Positions 17,316 through 26,604 of a stretch of DNA of 64,000 nucleotides are shown here, piece by piece (positions within the stretch are counted from its first letter, which is position 1; each line of letters starts with the position of its first letter). This DNA is from Sediminibacillus albus (GTDB taxonomy: Bacteria > Bacillota > Bacilli > Bacillales > Amphibacillaceae). The position numbers and the translations under genes were made by a program. The DNA is taken from positions 744,001-808,000 of the forward strand of contig NZ_FNFL01000001.1 in assembly GCF_900101125.1 (NCBI RefSeq), read 5' to 3'. Below the pieces are notes generated by a model that made no database searches, was not told where the DNA came from, and saw nothing but the letters and a program-made list of their open reading frames with translations.

Positions 17316-18585
17316 TAGATTTGAAACCTCCCTTGTAGGAGAAAGTTTTCTTGCTAAAAATCATATAAATCGTATATAAAACCACGACACTCATTGGTAC
17401 AAATATATACAATTGAAAAAATGGAAGAACCAATAAACATAAAACGAAAGAGGTTAACGATGCCCACCATGCTAACGTGTTCTTCCTAAATAATTTTACA
17501 CCCGCAGCCATTGAAAGAACGTAAACTAGAATCCCAAGAGAGGTCGGTATAAATAAAATATTATCAAATGTCAGTGATAAAGACTTCGTCACTAACACAC
17601 CTGCCATCGAAAAACAGATAACAAATAATACCATCCGTCTTGGAATTTGAGTAGTTACATGGTGTCTTGACAAAAACTTTGGAAAAGCTCCATCTCTGCC
17701 TAATGAATATCCTAATTGCGTCAGGCTAGCTACAAAAGCATTTGAGGTGCCTGTACAAATAATCAAGGCTAAAATAGCTGTAAAGACTTTAGCCCCTAAG
17801 CCTACCGTATCCCCCATTATGACACCAATAGGAGAAAGATTGCTTTCTTGACTGCCATACGTTGCTGTTCCAATTGTGACAAGGCTTAACGCTAAAAATA
17901 ATAATCCAATGACGATTGCACTAACAACTGCTCCTTTGACAATATCCTTTTCTGGTCTTTTAAATTGCTCAGCTAGATTACAAATTGCCTCCCAACCGAA
18001 AAAAGACCAAAAGATAACCGTTATAGCACTCCCCACAGAAAACCATCCATTCGGAACAAAAGGAGTAAAATTCGCCCATTGTATTCTTGGAAGTGACACC
18101 AATACTGCGACCACTAAAAGTATTAGTAATAAAGAACTTAAAATTAAAGCAAGTTTACCACTAACATTTACGCCGTAATAATTGGAAGCACCCGCAATTC
18201 CCAAAATAGAGATTGCAATTACAGTTGTTTTGAAACCTGAAAGTCCAAATGCCTGACTGACATAGTAAGCACCGGTTAAAGATACAATGGTTTGACCGAC
18301 TGCTGCGGTTACAAAGTAAAACCACCCAACGATATTGCCAAGATGATATCCAAAAGAACTTCTAACAAAGGTTGCTGCTCCACCAGCATCAGGGTATTTT
18401 CTTGCCAAACAAGAAAAAGAATAGGCAAGCGGAAAGCTTATGATCACAACAATAAGCCAAGATACAATAGATGCGGGTCCCGCCATGGAAGCTGTTACCC
18501 CTGATAAAAAAAGGACACCCGAACCAAGGATAGCAGCAATGTATAATGCAATTCCTTGAAATAATCCAATAGATTTATTGTTCAT
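17299..18585 (-). CDS. APC-family amino acid permease
   Basis: The 428-residue protein has about 12 membrane helices. It begins with LFQGIALYIAAILGSGVLFLSG, which contains the unwound G-S-G substrate-binding turn of the APC superfamily, and has PDAGGAATFVRSSFG in the loop after the second helix. The overall form resembles YjeH-like exporters of methionine and branched-chain amino acids, but the direction and substrate are not proven. Its stop overlaps the start of adaA, so both are made from one transcript. Why an alkylation sensor should be co-translated with a permease is not evident. Confidence 0.82.
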   Translation of the reverse strand: MNNKSIGLFQGIALYIAAILGSGVLFLSGVTASMAGPASIVSWLIVVIISFPLAYSFSCLARKYPDAGGAATFVRSSFGYHLGNIVGWFYFVTAAVGQTIVSLTGAYYVSQAFGLSGFKTTVIAISILGIAGASNYYGVNVSGKLALILSSLLLILLVVAVLVSLPRIQWANFTPFVPNGWFSVGSAITVIFWSFFGWEAICNLAEQFKRPEKDIVKGAVVSAIVIGLLFLALSLVTIGTATYGSQESNLSPIGVIMGDTVGLGAKVFTAILALIICTGTSNAFVASLTQLGYSLGRDGAFPKFLSRHHVTTQIPRRMVLFVICFSMAGVLVTKSLSLTFDNILFIPTSLGILVYVLSMAAGVKLFRKNTLAWWASLTSFVLCLLVLPFFQLYIFVPMSVVVLYTIYMIFSKKTFSYKGGFKSNEESH

Positions 18586-18785
18586 AATCTCACCCCTTCA
18601 CAGCAATAAGTGTACTAGAAAAGGGGCGAAAAACTCTTCTTTTTTTTGCGTTTTCATTCGTTTACTAACGCAATCAAAAGCATTTTTATTATTATTCCAC
18701 CGTCAGATCCTATGGCGGAAGCCTAAGTTAATTAAAGTTTTATTGACTGTAATAAAGTGGGAGGTCGGCCAACTATTCAGTCCAT

Positions 18786-19385
18786 TTAAGGTTTCGCCCA
18801 TATCAAATACAAATAACCAGCCAAGTAACGCTCCTCCCTTATAGGTTTTAATTTTGACTCTTTTACAATTGAAGAAATATTTCTGTTCTGGTGGCACCCT
18901 ACAACCTTTAGAGCTAAAGGATCCAAGGATTTTTGCAGCCATGCCAACGATTTGTTTGTACTAACGCCGTGCTCCATCATCAGTATTTTTCCTTCTGGCT
19001 TGCACCACTTTTGAAAGCTATTTAGAACATTGACAGGTTCTTGATAAGCACATAAGCTGGCAGAAGATATGATGGTATCAAAACTATTTTCATTAAATTC
19101 AACCGTTTCAACATCCTTTTGTATAAGTGTCGTTTTAAAAGGATAGTCTTTTGCTGCATGTTGTGCTGATTTCAACATTTCTTGACTAAAATCCAATCCT
19201 GTCAATTCAATATCTCTATTATAGAAGGGAAAATTAAGTCCAGAACCAATAGCAACTTCCAAAACCTTTCCTTTAGCTTCTTGAAAAATTCGTTGGCGAA
19301 ACTTATAAGCCTGATCGTATTTTCGCCGTTTATTGTATTTTTTTGCCTGTTTATCAAACTTTTTAATTAATGATTGACGATCCAT
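18786..19385 (-). CDS. Class I SAM-dependent methyltransferase
   Basis: The 199-residue protein carries motif I VLEVAIGSGLNFPFY near residue 45, the acidic residue of motif II in ELTGLDFSQEML, and SFDTIISSASLCAYQEP before motif post-I. It ends with GYLYLIWAKP as in YodH/PmtA-like methyltransferases. The substrate is unknown. GAGGG lies before the ATG at 19385. The frame extends upstream to 19559 without a ribosome site, and that extension reads antisense to nothing known. Confidence 0.8.
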   Translation of the reverse strand: MDRQSLIKKFDKQAKKYNKRRKYDQAYKFRQRIFQEAKGKVLEVAIGSGLNFPFYNRDIELTGLDFSQEMLKSAQHAAKDYPFKTTLIQKDVETVEFNENSFDTIISSASLCAYQEPVNVLNSFQKWCKPEGKILMMEHGVSTNKSLAWLQKSLDPLALKVVGCHQNRNISSIVKESKLKPIREERYLAGYLYLIWAKP

Positions 19386-19501
19386 ATCATCCCTCGCCCC
19401 CCTGTTCATTCTGCCGATGTTCCATGTAACAAAGTTATTTTTCACTGGCAGAACATGTTTGTATTCCAAGTTGGGGAACGATATCAATTCAATACCCCAA
19501 T

Positions 19502-19939
19502 TTATCTGATTTTTTCCGCCAGCTCTAAAATAATCCCTTCCGGCCCGCGTACGTAGCATAACTTATAAGTATTTTCATAGTTTTGTATCTCACCAAAGAG
19601 TTCGGTTCCTTTCTTTTTCAACTTGGCAACAATGGATTCAATATCTTCAACAGCAAACGCAATATGTCGGATACCCAAGGTATTTGCAAAAGATTGCTGA
19701 ATACCTTTTTCATCTGACGGCTTATGGAATTTGACCAGCTCCAAAGTTGCCTGGCCGTCCGGCATCCCAAACATTACAACCGTCTCGCTAACATCATTAA
19801 GCCCAATTATTCGTTCTACCCATTTACCTTCCACTTCTCCTTCCCCTAGCATTTCAAGGCCAAAATTGAGAAAAAACTCTTTAGCAGCAGAGAGATCATC
19901 GACGATTACACCTACATGGTCTATTCTATTGATCTTCAT
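19502..19939 (-). CDS. VOC-family (glyoxalase-like) protein
   Basis: The 145-residue protein has the paired beta-alpha-beta-beta-beta modules of the vicinal oxygen chelate fold. Expected metal ligands are His in RIDHVGVIV (near residue 7), Glu in ATLELVKF, His in GIRHIAFAV and Glu in GIILELAEK. This arrangement is typical of methylmalonyl-CoA epimerase and lactoylglutathione lyase relatives. AGGAGGT lies six bases before the ATG at 19939; the ATG at 19945 would touch the ribosome site. The neighbouring methyltransferase is 116 bases downstream. Confidence 0.82.
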   Translation of the reverse strand: MKINRIDHVGVIVDDLSAAKEFFLNFGLEMLGEGEVEGKWVERIIGLNDVSETVVMFGMPDGQATLELVKFHKPSDEKGIQQSFANTLGIRHIAFAVEDIESIVAKLKKKGTELFGEIQNYENTYKLCYVRGPEGIILELAEKIR

Positions 19940-20195
19940 ATCCATACCTCCTTGTTCCTGTTATTTTGCACTCCTGCTTTCTTGATAAGTTTGTTTATAA
20001 TGCTTATTCGCTAAAAACAGAAGATATCCTTTATCAATCTAGTCTGTTCGCTGAACAACAAAGAAAAAAGGAAAGAGTTATGAAACTCTATCCCTCTTGT
20101 AAAGCTCATTTACCGCCATGGTGTACGCCTTTTTATCAAAGCTATTGGTCCAAGCTATAGCTTTTTCCATGCTTAAGGAAAAGTATAACCGGCAC

Positions 20196-20735
20196 TTATT
20201 TTTGCTGATCTCTATTCAGCTTTTGCTGTAAATATTCTTCTGACTTTCCTTTAGGAATACTTAGGCTTTTCCAATGCTCACCCTTCAGTTGCTTACCGAT
20301 AAAAACGATTTGTCCAATATGGCTGGCATAATGTGCCTGCTGCCTTTCTATCGCTTCAAGTACTGTATGAGCTTCTCGCCGTATATAGATAACCTTTAAT
20401 AAATCCTGATCTCCCAAGTCTTTTAACGTGTTAAAAAGCGTATTCCAACCCTTTTCCCAAATTGACAATAATGCTTGCTTTGACGATATATCATCCTCAA
20501 ATTCATCATCCCTGTTTCTGGACGTTTTTTCACCATCAGAAGTCAAAAAATCGGACCATCGAGATAACATATTTCCACTTAAATGTTTTACGATAACAGC
20601 AACGCTATTTGAAGCTTCATTAAAAACCCAGTGAATATCGTCTTCAGTCAACTGACTTATTGCTTTTTCTCCAAGCTCTTTCGTACTATAAAAACTATCC
20701 TGTACAACTTTTAAATACTCATCACCTAAACTCAT
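20196..20735 (-). CDS. DUF1572 (DinB-superfamily) protein
   Basis: The 179-residue helical protein has the metal-binding His pattern of the DinB/YfiT fold: His in VIVKHLSGN near residue 50 and the closing pair in HYASHIGQIVFIGKQLKG. Family members are metal-dependent thiol transferases or have unknown functions in stress. It is divergent from another DinB-type gene at 20980, with about 240 bases between them. Confidence 0.8.
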   Translation of the reverse strand: MSLGDEYLKVVQDSFYSTKELGEKAISQLTEDDIHWVFNEASNSVAVIVKHLSGNMLSRWSDFLTSDGEKTSRNRDDEFEDDISSKQALLSIWEKGWNTLFNTLKDLGDQDLLKVIYIRREAHTVLEAIERQQAHYASHIGQIVFIGKQLKGEHWKSLSIPKGKSEEYLQQKLNRDQQK

Positions 20736-20979
20736 TTCCGTATCCTCCTTTTAAAAGGTAACTATCGTTTATTTCGTGATTTAACGGCAAAAACCTTTTT
20801 TATCGACCTCTATCGACTTCCGCATTTTTCTAAATGCTCAGCAAATATTGGAGAGAGATGTGTTATGATCATGTTAGATTGATAGCGTTTTATTGGAAGC
20901 CATGCCGGCGGATGCTTCTGTGTCAAAAGGGAGGATCCAGAATAGTTTCTCGGTAGTTATTACAGAAAGGAGCAGTTAA

Positions 20980-21504
20980 ATGAATTTTGTCATGGAAGAA
21001 GCTATCCAGATTTTAGAGCGTACTCCCGATACATTAATGCATTTTTTATCTGGTTTATCTGAAACATGGCTGCACTCCAATGAAGGAGAGGGTACATGGA
21101 ATGCCTCCGAAGTGATCGAGCACCTTATTGAAGGCGAGAAAAATAATTGGATACCAAGGCTGGAAACGTTCTTAAATGAAGGGGAAAGTAACCCTTTTCC
21201 TCCCTTCGATAGGTATGCGCATCTAACTAAAGGAACTGATAGGGCAATGCAGCAAAAGCTGCTCGAATTTAAGCAGATTAGAGCCGAGAACATATCCAAG
21301 TTGAGAACTTTAGTTGACCAGGAAGTCCTCTTAGAACGGAAAGGAACCCACCCTGCATTCGGCGAGGTCACGCTAAGAGAACTGCTATCCACATGGGTTG
21401 TTCACGATTTAACCCATATCTCTCAAATCGTACGTGTAATGGCTGAGCGCTACAGAACAGATGTTGGACCTTGGAAGGAATATTTAGGTATATTAAGAAA
21501 TTAA
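20980..21504 (+). CDS. DinB-family protein
   Basis: The 174-residue protein has three conserved histidines for metal binding: [12 protein letters not shown] near residue 48, and the pair in [15 protein letters not shown] near residue 144. It is a four-helix DinB_2/DUF664-like protein, possibly a bacillithiol-dependent transferase; that is inference. AAAGGAG is seven to eight bases before the ATG. Confidence 0.82.
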   Translation: MNFVMEEAIQILERTPDTLMHFLSGLSETWLHSNEGEGTWNASEVIEHLIEGEKNNWIPRLETFLNEGESNPFPPFDRYAHLTKGTDRAMQQKLLEFKQIRAENISKLRTLVDQEVLLERKGTHPAFGEVTLRELLSTWVVHDLTHISQIVRVMAERYRTDVGPWKEYLGILRN

Positions 21505-21812
21505 CCAAAGTATGCCAAAAGGCCAAAACGATTTAAATCTTGTTTCCAATATGGAATGAGATTGCCTTTTATTATCATATCGTTCACTTCGCTGATGATG
21601 AATGCTCTCTAACAATTAAAACCAAGTGAGATATACTCTGTTCACCAACCCGTTGTTTGATGATATCATTGTGGAACGTTCGTTCGATTTATTCAAATAT
21701 TCACACTTCCCTTTAACAGAGCGATTTAAAAAAAAGATAACTGCTTCTGAATCTTTTTTTGCTCTATCCATTCCCTCCCTATTAAACGGAAAAAAATAAT
21801 TATATGTACTCC
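21505..21812. other. Intergenic stretch with a weak AT-rich hairpin
   Basis: Apart from an AAAAAAAAGAT/ATCTTTTTTT hairpin at about 21728-21760, which may end the DinB transcript, no gene or promoter is apparent. Confidence 0.45.
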
Positions 21813-21814
21813 AA

Positions 21815-21852
21815 AAAAAAGATCAACCCAATCGTGGATTGATCTTTTTTAT
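21815..21852. terminator. Terminator downstream of the clpP remnant
   Basis: AAAAAAGATCAA pairs with TTGATCTTTTTT around a partly paired loop (CCCAATCGTGGA). Both strands carry a suitable T run, so it can serve the minus-strand clpP locus. Confidence 0.8.
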
Positions 21853-21870
21853 TAAAATTGGATGAACCTA

Positions 21871-22454
21871 CTACATCAAATCCTCTGAGTTGACTATTTT
21901 GTCGATCATTCCATATTGTTTCGCTTCTTCAGCATTCATAAAATAGTCCCGGTCAGAATCTTTGGCGATTTTTTCAATCGGCTGTCCCGTCCGCTCAGAG
22001 AGAATTTTGTTGATACGTTTCCGCATTTCTAAAATACGGCGGGCACTGATTTCTAAATCACTCGCCTGCCCTTTCGCTCCGCCGAGCGGTTGGTGGATCA
22101 GCACTTCGCTGTTTGGCAAAGCCAGCCTTCTTCCTTTCGTTCCTGCAACTAATAGCATGGCTCCAAAGGAAGCTGCTAATCCGGTGCAAATGGTTTGGAC
22201 ATGAATTGCATCGTGTCATAAATCGCAAACCCGGCAGTAATCGATCCGCCTGGACTGTTAATGTACAACGAAATATCCTTTTCCGGATCTTCGGCAGCAA
22301 GGAACAATAACTGTGCCACGACACTGTTAGCAACCTCATCTGTTACCTCAGATCCAAGAAAAATAATACGATCCTTTAATAACCGCGAATAAATATCATA
22401 GGACCGTTCTCCGCGATTTGTCTGTTCGACCACATAAGGTATAACATTGGACAT
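21871..22454 (-). pseudogene. clpP: ATP-dependent Clp protease proteolytic subunit, frameshifted
   Basis: The first half (22454-22176) reads as ClpP up to IYDTMQF and then leaves the family with SKPFAPD and a stop. In the neighbouring frame the family resumes as [19 protein letters not shown], which contains the nucleophile Ser, and continues through the His (LIHQPLGG) and Asp (DSDRDYF) of the triad to a normal end at 21871. The break is at 22200-22208. Compared with the usual IKPDVQTIC, exactly ten bases are missing, giving the frameshift. Unless this is a sequencing error, no full-length ClpP is made from here. It lies 18 bases after an ECF sigma gene, and another clpP is presumably elsewhere. 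Confidence 0.85.
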
Positions 22455-22472
22455 TTCTCATAACCCCTTTCG

Positions 22473-23276
22473 TTATGCCGCGAAGGAAACCCCGCCTGTC
22501 ATGATGGCCAACACAGACTGCCATTCCTGCCGATAAAACGGAACGGTAAACATCTTGCCATCAGCGAAAAATAGCGTGACAAGTACATAGGCAGCATTTG
22601 CCCCTGAAACCGGGTGGACCGACATCGAAGCAGCTGGCAAGCCGGAAAAACACAAGGACATCGTCGGTTCCTGTGTTTCCTTTTTAAAAAGTTCGACGAC
22701 TTTGTGTGGATTTGCATGTCGCATTGCAAGCACATATCCAGTGGCTGTATTCTCGTCACTATCATCGGTGTCTTTCCATCTTCTTTTGCGTTTTAACGCT
22801 GCTCTGCCCCGGTGAAGTGCCGCCTTGACCGCCCCTTCACTCGTCCCGATCAATTCCGCTGTCTCCCAAGCCGTATAGCCAAAGCCTTCTGTCAAAAGCA
22901 GGGACACCCGCTGTTTGGGGGATAACTGACGCAATGCCGTTTCGATTGCTTCCCAAGTCAGGTCAGAATCCGCTGTTTTTTCCGCCGGCAATCTGAACAG
23001 CTCCTTGTTGTAATCTTCATCCGGTTTTCGCTTGCGGTATTGATCAATCCAAGTGTTAGAAGCAATTCGATACAGGTATGCCTTCGTAATCGGTTTTGTT
23101 GCTTTCAAGTGGCTTTTGTAAGCTTTCGCCAGCGTTTCCTGCATGAGATCTTCTCCGTCCCATTTCGATCTGGTCAGGGAAATGCAATAGTTACGCAAAT
23201 CCATCAGATAAGGCTCAATAGCAGTTGTGAAGGTTTCCTTCGTCTCGGCTGGAGTTTTTTTAACAAGCGGCCGCAT
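22473..23276 (-). CDS. ECF-like RNA polymerase sigma factor with C-terminal extension
   Basis: The 267-residue protein has sigma region 2 (LRNYCISLTRSKWDGEDLMQETLAKAYK), a linker and region 4 (LSPKQRVSLLLTEGFGYTAWETAELIGTSEGAVKAALHRGRAALKRKR). About 80 further residues (from DENTATGYVLAMR) form an added C-terminal domain as in SigJ-like ECF sigma factors, which often replaces an anti-sigma partner. No anti-sigma gene is adjacent. The ATG at 23276 has AAGGAG nine bases upstream. It is followed directly by the broken clpP. Confidence 0.86.
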   Translation of the reverse strand: MRPLVKKTPAETKETFTTAIEPYLMDLRNYCISLTRSKWDGEDLMQETLAKAYKSHLKATKPITKAYLYRIASNTWIDQYRKRKPDEDYNKELFRLPAEKTADSDLTWEAIETALRQLSPKQRVSLLLTEGFGYTAWETAELIGTSEGAVKAALHRGRAALKRKRRWKDTDDSDENTATGYVLAMRHANPHKVVELFKKETQEPTMSLCFSGLPAASMSVHPVSGANAAYVLVTLFFADGKMFTVPFYRQEWQSVLAIMTGGVSFAA

Positions 23277-23365
23277 TGCCAATCACTCCTTAAATTTAGT
23301 CTTTCATTTATTATAAACGAAAAGTGCAGCTGAAAAGATACGGGGGTTCTCAAAAATGCACAAAA

Positions 23366-23405
23366 AAACTGCCCATCCCTTTATACTGACAGGGGGGGAC
23401 AGCCT
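23366..23405 (-). terminator. Terminator of selO
   Basis: On the minus strand a GC-rich stem with some mismatches (GCTGTCCC with GGGATGGGCAG) is followed by seven T residues. Confidence 0.6.
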
Positions 23406-23417
23406 TTATTTCTATAT

Positions 23418-24881
23418 TCATGTTCCGCAATACGTCTGATAAGGGCGGTCAGAGGGCTCTGGCAATTCGGTATAAGGCTCCTGTTCGGCTGTATAAGCAT
23501 ACGGATCAGAAAGTACATTAATCAGCTGCTCTGTAGCGCTGAAATCCTCTTTTTGAACCGCAGCTTCCAGTGCTTCCTCGACGCGATGGTTACGCGGAAT
23601 TACGTTTGGATTTGATTGCTTCATCAATTGAATAGCTGTATCCTTTGATTCTTCCTGCCTGGAAAGCCTTGTTTGCCACCGTTCATACCATACAGCAAAG
23701 GCATCCGTACCATACATCGTCGTCTTTTCCAGCTTGTCTAATGTTAAAGCGCGGAAGGTATTGGTAAAGTCGGCATTGTGTTCATTCATCATCTCGAGTA
23801 GGTCCTGTATTAAAGCTTCGTCTTGCTTCTCTTGATTGTGGAGCCCTAGCTTTTTCCTCATTCCCGCAAGCCAAGAAGCATCATAGAAATCCTTGTACTC
23901 GCCAAGGATCTCTTTTGCCTGCTCGATCGCGTGCTCTTGCTTTTCATGAAGCAGCGGTAATAGTGCCTCCGCAAAGCGCGCCAGATTCCATTGGCCGATT
24001 CCCGGCTGGTTTTGATACGCATATCGGCCTTGCACATCAATCGAACTGAATACGGTCGCCGGATCGTACTCATCCATAAACGCACATGGACCATAATCGA
24101 TTGTTTCACCGCTGATGGTCATATTATCGGTATTCATCACGCCATGAATAAAGCCGACAAGCTGCCAGTGGGCAATCAATTCCGCCTGCCGTTTGACGAC
24201 TTCCCGGAAAAAGGTCAGATAACGGTCGTGATTGTCTTCGATGCCTGGGTAGTGCCGGTCGATAGCATAATCCGCCAAATCGCGAAGCTCTTCTTCGCTT
24301 CCCCAGCGGGCCGCATATTCAAAGGTTCCAATCCGCAAATGACTGCCTGCCACACGGGTAAGCACCGCACCGGGAAGCTCGGTTTCACGCATGACCGATT
24401 CTCCTGTGGTGACTACAGCCAGGCTGCGATTGGTCGGAATCCCGAGTGCATGTATGGCTTCGCTTATAATGTACTCACGAAGCATCGGACCAAGTGTGGC
24501 ACGCCCATCACCACCACGGGAAAAAGGTGTGCGACCAGATCCTTTGAGCTGAATATCCTTTCTTGTACCGTCTGGAGTGACTTGCTCACCCAATAATACC
24601 GCCCGGCCATCCCCGAGCATAGTGAAATTCCCGAATTGGTGCCCAGCGTATGCCTGGGCAATCGGGTGCGCCCCTTCCGGGATTTTGTTTCCTGCAAAAA
24701 TTGCGGTACCTTCTTCAGTTCGCAGTGTTTTCACAACCAATCCCAAATCCTCTGCAACCTGCTGATTGTATAAAACTGTTTTTGGAGAGGATACTTCTGT
24801 GGGCTGTGCGATTTCAAAAAAACGTTCAGGCAAACGTGCATAGCTGTTGTCAAAGTTCCATCCGATGTTTTTATGTGTCAT
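23418..24881 (-). CDS. selO: SelO-family protein adenylyltransferase (YdiU/UPF0061)
   Basis: The 487-residue pseudokinase-like enzyme transfers AMP to protein Ser/Thr/Tyr and is linked to redox stress. Visible features are the N-terminal [15 protein letters not shown], the YAGHQFGNF and [17 protein letters not shown] nucleotide-binding segments near residues 80-125, [24 protein letters not shown] carrying the metal-binding Asn and Asp near 245-262, and a C-terminal YCGT. The last is the conserved tail where selenocysteine occurs in some relatives; here it is a normal Cys codon. It has its own ribosome site (GAGGAG). Confidence 0.94.
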   Translation of the reverse strand: MTHKNIGWNFDNSYARLPERFFEIAQPTEVSSPKTVLYNQQVAEDLGLVVKTLRTEEGTAIFAGNKIPEGAHPIAQAYAGHQFGNFTMLGDGRAVLLGEQVTPDGTRKDIQLKGSGRTPFSRGGDGRATLGPMLREYIISEAIHALGIPTNRSLAVVTTGESVMRETELPGAVLTRVAGSHLRIGTFEYAARWGSEEELRDLADYAIDRHYPGIEDNHDRYLTFFREVVKRQAELIAHWQLVGFIHGVMNTDNMTISGETIDYGPCAFMDEYDPATVFSSIDVQGRYAYQNQPGIGQWNLARFAEALLPLLHEKQEHAIEQAKEILGEYKDFYDASWLAGMRKKLGLHNQEKQDEALIQDLLEMMNEHNADFTNTFRALTLDKLEKTTMYGTDAFAVWYERWQTRLSRQEESKDTAIQLMKQSNPNVIPRNHRVEEALEAAVQKEDFSATEQLINVLSDPYAYTAEQEPYTELPEPSDRPYQTYCGT

Positions 24882-25019
24882 GATATCTCCTCGATTGTTT
24901 TGTCTTAGTTCTATCCTATATCTTTCTCCAAAGAAGCTAAAATCATTTGCATGGTTTTGGTTAATGCAGTACCTAGAGAAAAGTTCGTTAGAAATTTGCC
25001 ATTAAGTTCTACATTCCTT

Positions 25020-25352
25020 CTATTTTTCCATAGTCTGATTGACTTTTTTATTGACCGATTCTTGATAGAGATCAGCGTAAGTTTTTGAATTTCCAATCAG
25101 CGCATCGCAGAAAGCAGCAACGTCTGTTCCTGTGACTTCAAGCACACCTTTCCCAGCAGCTGAGCCTTCTTCAAAGAAGCTGAGAATTTCCGAGAGCAGT
25201 CCGGTACCTTCGTTTAGCTCAACAGGACCGACTTTGAAGAGATATTTTTGGATCTCTTTATAGACAATTTGGTAATCTTGTGGAAGTGATTTGACACGCG
25301 AAACATGGGCTCTCCATTCTTTTTTGCCTTCGATGATTTTTTTGATACTCAT
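25020..25352 (-). CDS. DUF1048 protein (copy 3 of the cluster)
   Basis: The 110-residue helical protein has the DUF1048 pattern: KEWRAHVSRVKSLPQDYQIVYKEIQKYLF, then LLSEILSFFEEGSAAGKGVLEVTGTDVAAFCDALI. Its start overlaps the previous DUF1048 gene by four bases, so they are co-translated. DUF1048 proteins commonly lie next to PadR regulators and ABC exporters; the biochemical role is unknown. Confidence 0.82.
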   Translation of the reverse strand: MSIKKIIEGKKEWRAHVSRVKSLPQDYQIVYKEIQKYLFKVGPVELNEGTGLLSEILSFFEEGSAAGKGVLEVTGTDVAAFCDALIGNSKTYADLYQESVNKKVNQTMEK

Positions 25353-25702
25353 TTCAGTCCTCCTATTTTTCTTGCTACGTTCTTGTTGAGTTGGTCACGC
25401 CATTTATCTCTATAAGTTTTTGCGCCTTCTTCACCAACAAGCGCTGCGCAGAAGCCTTTAATATCATCTCCTAGTACTTCTTCGACGCTCTGGCCGTCTG
25501 CTGATGTAACTTCAAGAAGTTCAAGTGCACTTTCAAGAATCGGCATCAGATTACGACCAGTGAAATCGCCGTAAATCCAGAGATTACTTATAATTTCTTT
25601 CCAAGCAGTTTGATATTCAACTGGCAAGACTTTAGCTCGCGCTTCAAATCCTTTCATTTCTTTAGTCATATCGCTGCCGGTTATTTTTTCTAAAAAGTTC
25701 AT
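25349..25702 (-). CDS. DUF1048 protein (copy 2 of the cluster)
   Basis: The 117-residue protein resembles the copies at 25020 and 27750: EMKGFEARAKVLPVEYQTAWKEII and VLGDDIKGFCAALVGEEGAKTYRDKWRDQLN. GGAGG precedes the ATG. It follows the ABC permease gene after 152 bases, in which no gene is seen. The three paralogues share the order linker-acidic-helix-D(V/I)x(A/S/G)FC but have diverged strongly. Confidence 0.82.
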   Translation of the reverse strand: MNFLEKITGSDMTKEMKGFEARAKVLPVEYQTAWKEIISNLWIYGDFTGRNLMPILESALELLEVTSADGQSVEEVLGDDIKGFCAALVGEEGAKTYRDKWRDQLNKNVARKIGGLK

Positions 25703-25854
25703 TTAGTATCCTCCTTTAAGTTACTAAGCTGTCAGCAAGCTGCTACGTCGTTTCCAGTAAATTCTTTTAGCGCTTGCCAAAGTAAATTCCTCTTTATTAA
25801 TACGGACAAGTCTTTATGTTTAGCTTTAAACAAATTCCACACTCTCTGGTATTC

Positions 25855-26604
25855 TTATCCTAACTGGCGTTTAAATGCTTTACTCGCGATCAAGTAAGCG
25901 ATGACCATGATCCCCACACACCAGGCGAGCGCGATCCAGATACCATTGCCGACAGTCCCTTCATACAAGAGGGCCCGAACCGAATCCACGATTGAAGTCA
26001 CGGGCTGGTTCTCAGCGAACGCACGCACAATTTTAGGCATGGTTTCGGTGGGGACAAAGGCCGAACTGATAAACGGCAGGAAAATCAGCGGATACGAGTA
26101 TGCTGTCGCCCCTTCCATAGACCCTGCTGTCAGTCCGGGAATGACCGCCAGCCATGTCAGCGCTAACGTAAACAGCCCGAGTATCCCAACTACCGTGAGC
26201 CAATCCAGAATATCAGCGTTAGATCGGAACCCCATCACGAGTGCGACGAGGATTACCACCACGACGGTTAGCGCATTGGAAACAAACGAAGTCAACACGT
26301 GAGCCCACAATACCGACGAGCGCTTGATGGGCATGGTATTGAAGCGCGCCATCAGTCCGCTCTTTACATCCGTAAATAGCCGCAAGGAAGTGTATGCAAC
26401 GCCGGATGCGATAGTGATCAGTAGAATTCCCGGTAATAAATAATTGACGTAATTGTCCGTGCCTGTTTCAATAGCGCCGCCAAATACGTAGACAAACAGC
26501 AACATCAGCATAATCGGCGTAATCGCCACCGTTATTATCGTATCCGGGCTGCGCAGGATATTACGCATTAAACGCCCTAGTAACACACCTGTATTACTTT
26601 TCAT
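25855..26604 (-). CDS. ABC-2 type permease, drug-resistance (DrrB) type
   Basis: The 249-residue protein has six predicted membrane helices. It begins LLGRLMRNILRSPDTIITVAITPIMLMLLF and has the ABC2_membrane signature region around YSYPLIFLPFISSAFVPTETMP. Its start overlaps the ATPase gene by 11 bases with GGAGGAG, so the two are translationally coupled and form the exporter. GC content looks higher than in the flanking DUF1048 genes, which may indicate separate ancestry. Confidence 0.86.
   Translation of the reverse strand: MKSNTGVLLGRLMRNILRSPDTIITVAITPIMLMLLFVYVFGGAIETGTDNYVNYLLPGILLITIASGVAYTSLRLFTDVKSGLMARFNTMPIKRSSVLWAHVLTSFVSNALTVVVVILVALVMGFRSNADILDWLTVVGILGLFTLALTWLAVIPGLTAGSMEGATAYSYPLIFLPFISSAFVPTETMPKIVRAFAENQPVTSIVDSVRALLYEGTVGNGIWIALAWCVGIMVIAYLIASKAFKRQLG

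Noticed and set aside
19966-20160. 64-codon plus-strand frame between the VOC and DUF1572 genes
   Set aside because: No ribosome site at its start and no recognisable content.
23418-23440. Possible selenocysteine codon at the end of selO
   Set aside because: The conserved position is a normal Cys codon (YCGT) followed by a normal stop.
24911-25096. 61-codon minus-strand frame behind the DUF1048 genes
   Set aside because: It overlaps the real DUF1048 end in another frame and has no ribosome site.
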